Below the pieces are notes generated by a model that saw only the letters and a list, made by a program, of their open reading frames with translations, did not search any database and was not told where the DNA came from. A DNA stretch of 64,000 nt, from NCBI GenBank assembly GCA_036009045.1, contig DASYML010000187.1, forward strand, positions 101,524 to 165,523. The letters are read 5' to 3'. Position 1 is the stretch's first letter. The number at the start of each line of letters is the position of its first letter. The position numbers and the translations under genes were made by a program. This stretch comes from DASYML01 sp036009045. GTDB taxonomy: Bacteria > Acidobacteriota > Blastocatellia > Pyrinomonadales > Pyrinomonadaceae. Of this stretch, positions 1 to 8,044 are shown one piece after another.

Positions 1-1166
1 ACCGGCGCGGCTTCGCTTTCCGTCACAGCGGGAAGTTGAAGGAGGGCGTGCGCTTCTATGAAGGCTTTCGTGATGGCCGCGAAGTTATAAGTATGATGGC
101 CCGTTAAAACACAGGCTCCGGCGGCGGCGGGTTCGAGCACGTTGTGGCCGCCTGTGCGCGCGATGCTGCCGCCGACGAAGACTATGCTGGCGAGCAGATA
201 GACCGCGCGCAACTCTCCAATCGAATCGAGCAGAATCACATCGCGTGCGGCATCTTCCGGCGCAAGGGCATGCGAGCGACGCGCCCAGGCGAGGCCGCTG
301 GCGTCTAACAGCGTCGCGGCTTCCGCGAATCGTTCGGGATGGCGCGGCGCTAAAAGTAATCTGGCGCAGGTTGGCCCAAGCGAAGATTGAAGCTCTTTGA
401 ACGCGGCGATGATGATGCGCTCTTCCGGCGCGTGGGTGCTGGCCGCGACTATCAACGGGCGGCCATCATCGAAGCCGAAACGCTTCTTGAATTCCATCGT
501 CAAGACCTGCTCGGAAGGATTCGTGCCGCCGTCAAACTTGACGTTGCCGGAGACCAGCACGCGTTCAGGCCGCAGGCCCAGCGCCAGCAGACGCGCCGCG
601 TCGGCCTCAGTCTGCATCAGCGCGAGAGACAGACTATCCACAACGCGACGCATGAAACCACGTATGAGTTTATAACGACGAAACGAATTTTCGGAGAGTC
701 GCCCGTTGACGAGTGCGACGGGTATCCCGCGCGCGCGACATTCGCGCAGGAAGTTGGGCCAGAGTTCCGTTTCCATGATGAGCACGGCGGAAGGATTGAC
801 GGCCCGCAAGGCGCGGCGCGTGGACCAGGACCAATCGAAGGGGAAGTAGAAGACGGCGTTCGCGCGCTCTTGAAAGACTTCGCGTGCAACTTGCTGGCCC
901 GTCAGCGTGGTGGTCGAGACGACCAGCGCGTGTCCTTGGAAGCGTTCGAGCAGCGCGAGCGCCAGGGGACGCGCGGCCTGAGTCTCGCCTACCGAAACAC
1001 AGTGCAGCCAGATCACGGGACGCCCCCCCGTCACAATCGCCGGAAGCGTGCCCATGCGCTCGCGCAAGCCCTTCACATACTTTCCATGACGAAAGGCGTC
1101 GTAAATGAATCGCGGCATCAGCGCGACGACGCCGAGGGTGAGCAGGAGGCTGTAAAGAAGATACAT
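1..1166 (-). CDS. waaA: 3-deoxy-D-manno-octulosonic acid transferase, C-terminus beyond the window
   Basis: WaaA (KdtA) moves Kdo from CMP-Kdo onto lipid A at the inner membrane, so the cell should make LPS. Reading the minus strand from the ATG at 1164-1166 gives an open frame to the left edge. It starts with a hydrophobic membrane anchor (YLLYSLLLTLGVVALMPR) and continues with WLHCVSVGE, FPFDWSW, METELWPN, VNGRLSENS and STHAPEE, all characteristic of the GT30 family. Near the left edge GGSIARTGGHNVLEPA belongs to the second Rossmann domain, so only the last few dozen residues are missing. The start codon sits four bases after a GTGACGA repeat arm and has no visible Shine-Dalgarno sequence. 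The gene lies downstream of efp on the same strand. The assignment is firm; only the 3' end is unseen. Confidence 0.93.
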   Translation of the reverse strand, partial: MYLLYSLLLTLGVVALMPRFIYDAFRHGKYVKGLRERMGTLPAIVTGGRPVIWLHCVSVGETQAARPLALALLERFQGHALVVSTTTLTGQQVAREVFQERANAVFYFPFDWSWSTRRALRAVNPSAVLIMETELWPNFLRECRARGIPVALVNGRLSENSFRRYKLIRGFMRRVVDSLSLALMQTEADAARLLALGLRPERVLVSGNVKFDGGTNPSEQVLTMEFKKRFGFDDGRPLIVAASTHAPEERIIIAAFKELQSSLGPTCARLLLAPRHPERFAEAATLLDASGLAWARRSHALAPEDAARDVILLDSIGELRAVYLLASIVFVGGSIARTGGHNVLEPAAAGACVLTGHHTYNFAAITKAFIEAHALLQLPAVTESEAAP

Positions 1167-1249
1167 AAGTGACAAGTGACGAGTGACGAGTGACGAGTTA
1201 AAACAACTTCTTCATGCTCGTCACTCGTCACTCGTCACTCGTCGCTGCT
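1167..1249. repeat. Heptamer inverted repeat, GTGACGA family
   Basis: Left arm 1167-1199 is a run of GTGACAA/GTGACGA words and right arm 1217-1243 is its complement (CGTCACT words). The loop contains GTTAAA and the right arm is followed by TGCTTTATTTT. It fills the whole gap between the efp stop codon (1250-1252) and the waaA start (1166), so it could act as a terminator or processing site for efp. Confidence 0.9.
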
Positions 1250-1813
1250 TTATTTTGCGCGTTCCATGTAGCGCCCCTCGGTGGGGTCTACGCGGATGCG
1301 GTCGCCTTCGTTGACGAAGGGCGGGACCTGTATGGTGACGCCGTTTTCGAGGGTCGCGGGTTTGTTGACGTTGGAGACGGTCGCGCCCTTCATGGTCGGC
1401 TCCGTGCGGACGACCGCCAATTCCATAGAGGGCGGAAGGTCCACGCCGATGGGCTGGCCTTCGTAAAATTCCACCTGAATCTTGAGGCCGGGCATCAGCC
1501 ATTGCGCGGCGTCGCCGAGGTCTTCTTCGCTCAATGCGGTCTGTTCGTAGCTCTCCGTGTTCATGAAATGATGATGCGAGCCGTCGGAGTAGAGATACTC
1601 CATGTCGTGCTGTTCGAGAACGGCGCGGTCCACAGTATCCGCCGAGCGAAAGCGATGTTCAAAGGATGAGCCTGTCCGCAGGTTGCGCAGTTTGGCCTGA
1701 ACCATCGCACGCAAATTTCCGGGCGTGTGATGACGAAACTCTATCACCTTGCAAAGCTGTCCTTCGTGGAGGATGACCATACCGCGTCGAATCTGTGTGG
1801 CAGGAATAGCCAT
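1250..1813 (-). CDS. efp: Elongation factor P
   Basis: EF-P binds the ribosome between the P and E sites and relieves stalling at polyproline. The 187-residue protein has the three-domain family layout: an N-terminal KOW-like domain starting AIPATQIRRGMV, a central OB domain (MEYLYSDGSHHHFMN), and the C-terminal signature VNKPATLENGVTIQVPPFVNEGDRIRVDPTEGRY. I chose the ATG at 1811-1813 because the family begins there; the frame stays open further upstream but that extension looks unrelated. The loop that carries the modified Lys34 in E. coli reads TPGNLRAM here, so the key position is Asn (about residue 33) rather than Lys or Arg. No epmA, epmB or earP gene lies in the window. The gene precedes waaA, separated by a heptamer hairpin. 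Confidence 0.95.
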   Translation of the reverse strand: MAIPATQIRRGMVILHEGQLCKVIEFRHHTPGNLRAMVQAKLRNLRTGSSFEHRFRSADTVDRAVLEQHDMEYLYSDGSHHHFMNTESYEQTALSEEDLGDAAQWLMPGLKIQVEFYEGQPIGVDLPPSMELAVVRTEPTMKGATVSNVNKPATLENGVTIQVPPFVNEGDRIRVDPTEGRYMERAK

Positions 1814-1948
1814 AAGAAATATTGAATCTCCGTCAAGAATAAAATCGGTCTCGAAAAAGTTTGAGGACGGCCCCACGGTTGGATCCCGAACACCTCAACA
1901 AACCCGTTAGTCTAACGAGCGGCGCGCGAATTTGTCCAGTTCGGAAAA

Positions 1949-2203
1949 TCATGCGCCGGAGTGGTCCGCCTCGTCTCCGGCGGTGTCGGGGCTGTCTCCG
2001 TCTTCGAGCTTGAAATAAACGCGCAGCGTCACCTGATACTGCAAGCCGCCCTGCTGCAAGCCGCCGCGCTGCTCCTCTACGACGAACCAGGAGAGGTTAC
2101 GCAGGGTCTGCCGTGCGCGCGTGACCGCGACTTCGATGGCATGGCTGAAACTCTCGTATGAAGTGCCGACGATTTCTACTCCCTTGAAGACGCTCTCGCT
2201 CAT
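1949..2203 (-). CDS. Dodecin family flavin-binding protein
   Basis: Dodecins are small proteins that form hollow dodecamers and store or buffer flavins (or CoA) in the cytoplasm. This 84-residue protein matches the family over nearly its whole length: VFKGVEIVGTSYESFSHAIEVAVTRA, then TLRNLSWFVVEEQRG and YQVTLRVYFKLED. The Trp of NLSWF (about residue 39) is the flavin-stacking residue, and the Gln of YQVTLRV is the usual partner. A strong GGAGGAG ribosome site lies eight bases before the ATG, so the start is well supported. The acidic C-terminal tail (DGDSPDTAGDEADHSGA) is longer than in most dodecins. It stands alone on the minus strand between efp and a SprT-like gene. Confidence 0.9.
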   Translation of the reverse strand: MSESVFKGVEIVGTSYESFSHAIEVAVTRARQTLRNLSWFVVEEQRGGLQQGGLQYQVTLRVYFKLEDGDSPDTAGDEADHSGA

Positions 2204-2534
2204 CTGATGTTTCTCCTCCGAAGAAAAGCCCTCTCTCGCTCCGGGCCTGTAAGCTGCTGCACATAAATGGACCAGCGATTCCTGTGGCCGATTGATCTAT
2301 GGATGGAAGCGTGGACGCTAACATGCGCCCGTACGGGTGTCAAGATAGGCCCACGTCGCGCGTCTTTGACCCGACACTCAGAGTTTGGCTCAACACACAC
2401 AGAGAGCGGGCAAGAACCGGAATTTATCCGAAGAATCGGATGTTTCCCACTTCCTGCCCGCCCTCTGCTAGGAGCCCACCTACCTGTTTGGCTAAACGTT
2501 TCGGAGGCGGCAAAGTTCCAATAAAATTTTGCCT
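2204..2534. other. Intergenic region without a supported gene
   Basis: About 330 bases separate the dodecin start from the 3' end of the SprT-like gene. Frames are open on both strands but none has coding-like composition or a family match. The region should hold the dodecin promoter on the minus strand. It contains one TGGACCA copy near 2269; I see no clear hairpin. Confidence 0.5.
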
Positions 2535-3269
2535 TCAGGCGGCGCGTGCGCGCGTCGTGTGGCGCTGGCGCGCGATGTGGTCCAACCACTCCTGAGCATC
2601 CCTGTAATGAGGAAAGCGTTGCTCTTCGGCCCGGAATGCGTTGGTGTGATAATAACGCCTGCCGTTGATGAGACGCGCGGGGTGCTTGATGTGCAGCATC
2701 TCGTGATAGAGGATATATTCGACGAACCATTCGGGCACGTCGCGCGCGTCCAGAGTCTTGCTGATGACGACCGTTTCGTGCGCGGCGTCGTGATGGCCCA
2801 GGATACGGCGCGTGCGACGCTGCGACCATGTGAGAGTAGGTTTCTCAATCTGCCTGTCGAAGTACTTGCGATTCAAACGGTCGAACATCTTGTCCAGGTC
2901 GTACACACTGCCGCGCGCGGAGGAGATGACCTTGCGCCCGCGCCTGCGTCGCGCGATGTCCGAGGCGCGCAGGATTTGCGGCGAGTAGGCGTAATCCCTG
3001 TAGACGCGCTGATGTACTTCAGGGGTCGGCTTGGAAAGCAATTTGGCGACGAGGATAAAGGCCAGCGCGCGATGAATATTCTGCGGCGCGTCTTTGAAAA
3101 TATCCGAGATGCGGACGTAGACTCTGCCCCCGCGCAGGCGAATCGTGTGATGCAGCCCCGCGTAAGGATAGAACTTGACCTCTATCTCAGGAGTCTTGAG
3201 ACTGCCGTTGCCAAGCTGGCGGAAGGCGTCAGTGAAAAGCGCTTTGAGATGATTGTTCGGTGGTGACAT
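2535..3269 (-). CDS. SprT-like zinc metalloprotease
   Basis: A predicted cytoplasmic zinc peptidase of the SprT/DUF45 type. The 244-residue protein carries HEMLH at residues 189-193 within WFVEYILYHEMLHIKHP; the two His are zinc ligands and the Glu is the catalytic base. Further His residues near 208 (YYHTN) and 221 (RFPHYRD) could supply the third ligand. The preceding stretch YDLDKMFDRLNRKYFDRQIEKPTLTWS is typical of SprT-like domains. The first 110 residues form a conserved-looking domain of unknown function ending in a very basic RRRRGRK patch. No signal peptide is seen. The substrate is unknown; DNA-protein crosslink repair is known for eukaryotic SPRTN relatives but cannot be inferred here. 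Confidence 0.8.
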   Translation of the reverse strand: MSPPNNHLKALFTDAFRQLGNGSLKTPEIEVKFYPYAGLHHTIRLRGGRVYVRISDIFKDAPQNIHRALAFILVAKLLSKPTPEVHQRVYRDYAYSPQILRASDIARRRRGRKVISSARGSVYDLDKMFDRLNRKYFDRQIEKPTLTWSQRRTRRILGHHDAAHETVVISKTLDARDVPEWFVEYILYHEMLHIKHPARLINGRRYYHTNAFRAEEQRFPHYRDAQEWLDHIARQRHTTRARAA

Positions 3270-3869
3270 TCGGACCCGCCCGCCTGTCCAAAACTGCTGG
3301 CTCTACAGCCACGAGCGTGGACTATCGCTCAAACAAAGGGATGCCGTCTTCGTCAAATTTTGGTGTCGCCGGAGCCTTTCGCGCCGGGATGGTAAAATTG
3401 CCCCGCTGCCGGGTTGATATTAGGGCGCATCAGCAGGGGCGTCAAATGATTGTTTTTAACTCCCCGCTAAGCTATTGAACCAGCACGAAATGAGCCGACG
3501 GAGCGCCCGACAAGCTTTCGTTGAAGTTTCAGGGCTTCATCGTAAGTCCTGTAAATGCTTCAACTTAGTTTGATTATTGTGAGAGGGACGGTGGCTGTCC
3601 TGAGCTAAGTGCAAGCATTCGGGCTAATTAAACAAATTGAGCAAAATTGATAAACATATTGGCCTGTATCGTAAAAGAACGTTTGCAGGCGTGTTCCACA
3701 AGTTATATAATCTCAGAAGGGGTGGCCCGCCCGCCCGCAGGAGTGTTTATTCCTCAGAGGACGAAACGAAATCTTGACAGGCCCTGAGTGGCAGTGTTAT
3801 TGATTCTTGTGAGGCATTCTGTGGCGTTCTCGTGCCGTTTGTCTTCCCCGCGCTCAGTCCTTTAAGACG
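3270..3869. other. 600-base intergenic region upstream of hrcA
   Basis: This gap lies between the divergent SprT-like and hrcA genes. A 72-codon frame (3260-3478, plus) has no family resemblance and I do not support it. I looked for a CIRCE operator (TTAGCACTC, nine bases, GAGTGCTAA), which HrcA binds in many bacteria, and found none. The A+T-rich part near 3560-3720 is the likeliest place for regulatory sites. Confidence 0.5.
3774..3800 (+). promoter_or_regulatory. Possible promoter for the hrcA-grpE-dnaK cluster
   Basis: TTGACA at 3774-3779 is followed after 15 bases by TGTTAT at 3795-3800 (four of six against TATAAT). The spacing is short, so this is only a weak candidate, about 70 bases upstream of the hrcA start. 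Confidence 0.3.
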
Positions 3870-4991
3870 ATGACCAATCGCAGTTCAGCTTTCCAAACTC
3901 TGACCACCACTATTCCCGACTCGCGCGGGCAGGCCATCTTGTCCGCCATCATCAGGGAACATCTAGTGACGGGCGAGCCTGTCGGGTCGCGGACCATCTC
4001 GGATCGTTTCGCGCACGCCTCCGGTTGGAGCAGCGCGACGATACGCAACGTGATGGGAGAGTTAGAGGAGTCAGGGCTGGTCGAGCAGCCGCACACCTCC
4101 GCCGGGCGCGTCCCGACAGATAAGGGCTATCGCTTTTACGTGGACCACATGCTCGGCGAATCGCGTTTGTCGAAGGCGGACCTGACGGCCATCAACGAGA
4201 TGCTCGGCACTTCGCAATTCGACGGCGGTTCCGCGCCTGATCGTCTGATGGAGAAGACCTCGCATGTGCTCTCCGCTCTGTCTGAGAACGTAGGCATCGT
4301 CGTCTCGCCGTCTCTCGCGGACAATCGTTTACAGCACATAGAGTTTACGCATCTCTCCGATAATCGCATTCTGGTCGTGCTGGTCTCCGCCCCGAACATC
4401 ATCTATAACAAAATCATTCGCGTCGAAGATGAGTTGAGCCAGGAAGAGTTAGAGCGGACGGCGCGTTATCTGAATACGGAGTTCGGCGGCAAGAGCCTGG
4501 TCGCCATCAGGGCGGAGATTCTCGAACTGATGCGCGAAGAGAAGGCCCTCTATGACAAGTTGTTGATGAATGCGATGCTCCTGTGCAATCGCAGCCTGGA
4601 AGGCGAAGAGGCTTCGACCGGCGAGGTTTATGTTGACGGGGCTTCAAATATTCTGAGCAAGCCGGAGTTCGCCCACGCGGAAAGGATGCGCGAACTGTTC
4701 CGCATGTTCGAGGAGAAATCGCGCCTCATCAAAATCTTGAACGAGTGCGTCGCGCGCGATCAATTGTTTCCGGGCGAGGTGCAGGTCATCATCGGGCGTG
4801 AACATCAGACGCCCTCGATGCAGAATTGCTCATTGATTACCGCGCCCTACCGGATAGGCTCCGGCGAGGTCGTGGGAACCATCGGCGTCGTTGGTCCAAT
4901 GCGTATGGAGTACGCGCGCATGATGACGGTCGTCAACCACGTCGCGCGTCTCATAGAGCGTATGCTCCGTGAGGAAAGCTCGCACAGCTAA
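3870..4991 (+). CDS. hrcA: Heat-inducible transcription repressor HrcA
   Basis: HrcA represses chaperone operons and is kept active by GroEL. The 373-residue protein begins with the winged-helix DNA-binding domain: RGQAILSAIIREHLVTGEPVGSRTIS, SSATIRNVMGELEESGLVEQPHTSAGRVPTDKGYRFYV. The rest matches the GAF-like and dimerisation domains, ending GTIGVVGPMRMEYARMMTVVNHVA, a family hallmark. It leads the order hrcA-grpE-dnaK-dnaJ, the classical arrangement. A weak promoter candidate lies upstream but no CIRCE palindrome is visible, so the operator may be diverged or placed elsewhere. The ribosome site before the ATG is poor. The assignment is firm. Confidence 0.95.
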   Translation: MTNRSSAFQTLTTTIPDSRGQAILSAIIREHLVTGEPVGSRTISDRFAHASGWSSATIRNVMGELEESGLVEQPHTSAGRVPTDKGYRFYVDHMLGESRLSKADLTAINEMLGTSQFDGGSAPDRLMEKTSHVLSALSENVGIVVSPSLADNRLQHIEFTHLSDNRILVVLVSAPNIIYNKIIRVEDELSQEELERTARYLNTEFGGKSLVAIRAEILELMREEKALYDKLLMNAMLLCNRSLEGEEASTGEVYVDGASNILSKPEFAHAERMRELFRMFEEKSRLIKILNECVARDQLFPGEVQVIIGREHQTPSMQNCSLITAPYRIGSGEVVGTIGVVGPMRMEYARMMTVVNHVARLIERMLREESSHS

Positions 4992-5069
4992 GTGGGGTTC
5001 AAGCCCGCAGGCTTGCGCCGTGAATCGCGTTATTTGCTTAAGTCTTAATGCTGAGGATTTAAAGGGAAC

Positions 5070-5978
5070 ATGATCGCTGACAATAATAGACCGAAAGCCA
5101 ATCGCATTCCGGTGCGTTTCGTGGAAGAAGAAGAATCTCTCACGACCAAAGCAGAGGAGAGCCGCGAGCAAGACACGCCCGTTGCTCGTCAGAATGATGA
5201 GACGGAGTTGACGCCGGAGGAACTCGGTCGCGCTTCGAGTTATGAGGGCGAGACGGAGATGCAGCGCCGGATTAATCGCGGAGATGAAGAGGACGCCGGG
5301 CGCGCGGATGAGACAGACACGGCTGGCGGCCCGCCGCTCTCCGAGACGCCGGAGCATCGTGAAGATCAGGACGAATCAGGGGCCGGTCCGAAGCGTCCGG
5401 GCGTCACGACGGATGACAATAATGGTCCGGGCGCGCAGACACGCACGGCTTCGAGTCCTACAGCTGCCGCAGCCGCCGGTCCAATGATGGCCGAACTGGT
5501 GGCGACACGCGCCGAACTGAAAAGAATAGAGGCCGAGCGCGCGGACCTGCTGGACAAACTGGCGCGTCGCCAGGCCGACTTTGAAAATTATCGCAAGCGT
5601 CTCGAACGTGAGCGCGGCGAGATGTACACACGCACCGTCGGCGACATCGTCAGCAAACTGCTGCCAGTGTTGGATAACTTGCGTCGCGCTGTTGACGCGG
5701 AAGCCTCCGTCGAAGCCAGCGAGTCTGAAGAGTTTCGCAGATTTCTGCATGGCGTCGAACTGATTGATAAGCAGTTGAACGACGTGCTCGGCGGTCTGGG
5801 CTTGCAGCCCGTAGAGGCTGTGGGCCAATTATTCGACCCGCATGTGCATGAGGCCGTGGCTACCGAAAGCTCTGACGAATACGAACCGGACACAGTGGTC
5901 CAGGAACTCGCGCGCGGATACAGGCTTGGCGAAAGACTCCTGCGCCCGGCGATGGTCAAGGTCGCCACCAAGGAGTAG
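5070..5978 (+). CDS. grpE: Nucleotide exchange factor GrpE with long acidic N-terminal extension
   Basis: GrpE releases ADP from DnaK and acts as a thermosensor. Of the 302 residues, the family domain occupies roughly 135-302: a long coiled-coil (ELKRIEAERADLLDKLARRQADFENYRKRLERE) and the beta wing (VGQLFDPHVHEAV, DTVVQELARGYRLGERLLRPAMVKV). The first 130 residues are Glu/Asp-, Arg- and Gly-rich, clearly disordered, and far longer than the usual 20-40 residue tail. AAAGGGAA precedes the ATG at good spacing. It sits 78 bases after hrcA and 90 bases before dnaK, so co-transcription is likely. Confidence 0.93.
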   Translation: MIADNNRPKANRIPVRFVEEEESLTTKAEESREQDTPVARQNDETELTPEELGRASSYEGETEMQRRINRGDEEDAGRADETDTAGGPPLSETPEHREDQDESGAGPKRPGVTTDDNNGPGAQTRTASSPTAAAAAGPMMAELVATRAELKRIEAERADLLDKLARRQADFENYRKRLERERGEMYTRTVGDIVSKLLPVLDNLRRAVDAEASVEASESEEFRRFLHGVELIDKQLNDVLGGLGLQPVEAVGQLFDPHVHEAVATESSDEYEPDTVVQELARGYRLGERLLRPAMVKVATKE

Positions 5979-6068
5979 CTCCCAGGCTCTTCTTCTTCTA
6001 ACCAACCCCACCCACCCACGGTCATTCGACCGCACACAGAAGTCCAGCACCGGACAGGTAAAAAACTT

Positions 6069-7907
6069 ATGGGAAAAGTAATCGGAATAGACTTAGGCAC
6101 GACCAACTGTTGTGTCGCCGTTCTCGAAGCAGGAGCGGTCCAGATTATTCCCAACAAGGAAGGCGGGCGCACGACCCCCTCTGTCGTTGGCTTTACGGAC
6201 AAGGGCGAGCGCCTTGTCGGCCAGATTGCCAAGCGGCAGGCCGTCACCAATGCGGCGAACACGGTCTACGCGGTCAAGCGTCTCATCGGTCGCAAGTTCA
6301 ACTCGCAGGAGGCTTCGCGGATGCGCGAGTCTTCGCCCTTCGAGATAGTTGATTCGCAGAACGGCGATGGACGCATACGCGTGCAGGGACGCACCTACAG
6401 CCCGCCGGAAATCTCCGGCATCGTCCTTCAACGCCTCAAGGCCGCCGCAGAAGATTTTCTCGGCGAGGCCGTGACCGATGCCATCATCACCGTCCCCGCT
6501 TACTTTGACGATTCGCAGCGACAGGCGACGAAGGATGCTGGCAAGATAGCCGGTCTCAAAGTCGAGCGCATCATCAACGAGCCGACAGCCGCCGCGCTCG
6601 CTTACGGTCTCGGCAAGTCTGAGTCCGAACGCATCGCCGTCTATGACCTCGGCGGCGGCACGTTCGATATTTCGATCTTAGAGATGAACGACGGCGTCTT
6701 TGAAGTCCTCTCGACTTCGGGCAATACCTTTCTCGGCGGTGAGGATTTCGACGACCGCATCATTGATTGGATGTCCGAGCAGTTCCGCGAAGAGACGGGG
6801 ATAGATTTGCGTCAGGACCGTCTCGCGCTGCAACGCTTGAAGGAAGCGGCGGAGCGCGCCAAGTGCGAGCTTTCATCCGTCAACGAGACCAACATCAACC
6901 TGCCCTTCATCGCCGCAGACGAGTCCGGGCCGAAGCACTTTAACAAGGCTCTCACGCGCGAGAAGTTTGAATCGCTCGTCGCTGATTTAGTTGAACAGAC
7001 GGTCGAGCCGTGCCAGAAGGCTCTGTGGGATGCGAAGCTGCAACCGAGCGACGTTGACAAAGTGATTCTCGTCGGCGGGCAGACGCGCTCGCCCATCGTC
7101 GCGCGCACGGTGCTGGAGATTTTCGGCAAGGCTCCTTCCGCAGAAATTAACCCGGATGAGGTCGTGGCGATGGGCGCTGCCATACAGGGCGCAGTGCTCA
7201 CGGGCGACATCAAGGATATAGTCCTGCTAGATGTCTTGCCGCTCAGCCTGGGCCTGGAAACGAAGGGTGGTCTCTTCACCAAGATTATAGAGCGCAACTC
7301 TACCATCCCTTTGCGCGAGAGCCGTGTCTTCACGACCGTGGCGGACAACCAGGCTTCAGTTGAGATACACGTCCTGCAAGGCGAGCGCGAGATCGCGGGG
7401 GCCAATCGCTCGCTCGCTAAATTCGAGTTGGTGGGCATCCCTCCTAACCCGCGCGGCGTCCCGCAGATCGAAGTCTCGTTTGAAGTTGACGCGAGCGGCA
7501 TCGTCTCCGTCTCGGCCAAAGACAAGACGACCGGGCGCGCGCAGCAGGTCCACATCACGCCGACTTCCGGCCTCTCACCGGATGAGATAGAGCAACTGAT
7601 TCGAGAGGCGGAAAACTTCGCTGACTCAGACCATCGCACCAAAGAACTCATCGCGATGCGCAACAAGCTGGACAGCCTCATGCGTAACACACAGCGCGCG
7701 TACATAGAGTTTGGCTCCGCGCTTTCGGATAATGACCGCCGCAACGGCAGGCGCGTGCTCAGCGATGCCGAATCGGTCCTCAAATCCGACGACCAGGAAA
7801 AGCTCAGCCAGGCGCTCGAACTGGTCGAGCAGGTCGCGGCCCAACTCACCAACGCCATGTTCAACTCCGTCAGCGCCGATTCGGGAGTCGAAGAGGTAAG
7901 TAAATAA
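6069..7907 (+). CDS. dnaK: Chaperone protein DnaK (Hsp70)
   Basis: DnaK is the cytoplasmic ATP-driven Hsp70 that works with DnaJ and GrpE. The 612-residue protein starts MGKVIGIDLGTTNCCVAV (phosphate-1 loop). It then shows AVITVPAYFDDSQRQATKDAG-like residues, INEPTAAALAYG, the phosphate-2 loop VYDLGGGTFDISIL and the adenosine motif VILVGGQTRSPIV. The linker LLDVLPLSLGLETKGG leads to the substrate-binding domain. The lid helices are intact but the C-terminal tail is short and ends GVEEVSK, without the EEVD-like or Gly-rich tail of many homologues. Two Cys (NCC) sit in the first loop. A heptamer hairpin follows the stop codon directly. Confidence 0.97.
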   Translation: MGKVIGIDLGTTNCCVAVLEAGAVQIIPNKEGGRTTPSVVGFTDKGERLVGQIAKRQAVTNAANTVYAVKRLIGRKFNSQEASRMRESSPFEIVDSQNGDGRIRVQGRTYSPPEISGIVLQRLKAAAEDFLGEAVTDAIITVPAYFDDSQRQATKDAGKIAGLKVERIINEPTAAALAYGLGKSESERIAVYDLGGGTFDISILEMNDGVFEVLSTSGNTFLGGEDFDDRIIDWMSEQFREETGIDLRQDRLALQRLKEAAERAKCELSSVNETNINLPFIAADESGPKHFNKALTREKFESLVADLVEQTVEPCQKALWDAKLQPSDVDKVILVGGQTRSPIVARTVLEIFGKAPSAEINPDEVVAMGAAIQGAVLTGDIKDIVLLDVLPLSLGLETKGGLFTKIIERNSTIPLRESRVFTTVADNQASVEIHVLQGEREIAGANRSLAKFELVGIPPNPRGVPQIEVSFEVDASGIVSVSAKDKTTGRAQQVHITPTSGLSPDEIEQLIREAENFADSDHRTKELIAMRNKLDSLMRNTQRAYIEFGSALSDNDRRNGRRVLSDAESVLKSDDQEKLSQALELVEQVAAQLTNAMFNSVSADSGVEEVSK

Positions 7908-7910
7908 GAA

Positions 7911-7982
7911 GAGGCTGGAGGTTAGAGGCTAGTAAAGACATCTGTTTTTCACCAGCCTCCAGCCTCTAACCGCCAGCCTCTC
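7911..7982. repeat. Heptamer inverted repeat, GAGGCTG family
   Basis: Left arm (about 7911-7934) is built from GAGGCTG, GAGGTTA and GAGGCTA; the right arm (7951-7982) holds the complementary CAGCCTC and TAACCGC words and is slightly expanded. The loop starts GTAAAG and TTTGCTG follows. It lies three bases after the dnaK stop codon. Confidence 0.85.
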
Positions 7983-8044
7983 ATTTGCTGTGTGCTCGTC
8001 GCTTATACTAAGATGGGTGTTGAAAGGGTATTGATGAGAGTTAG

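Noticed and set aside
6812..7864. 350-codon minus-strand frame, Ser/Arg-rich
   Set aside because: Antisense to dnaK; its composition is that of reverse-complemented high-G+C codons.
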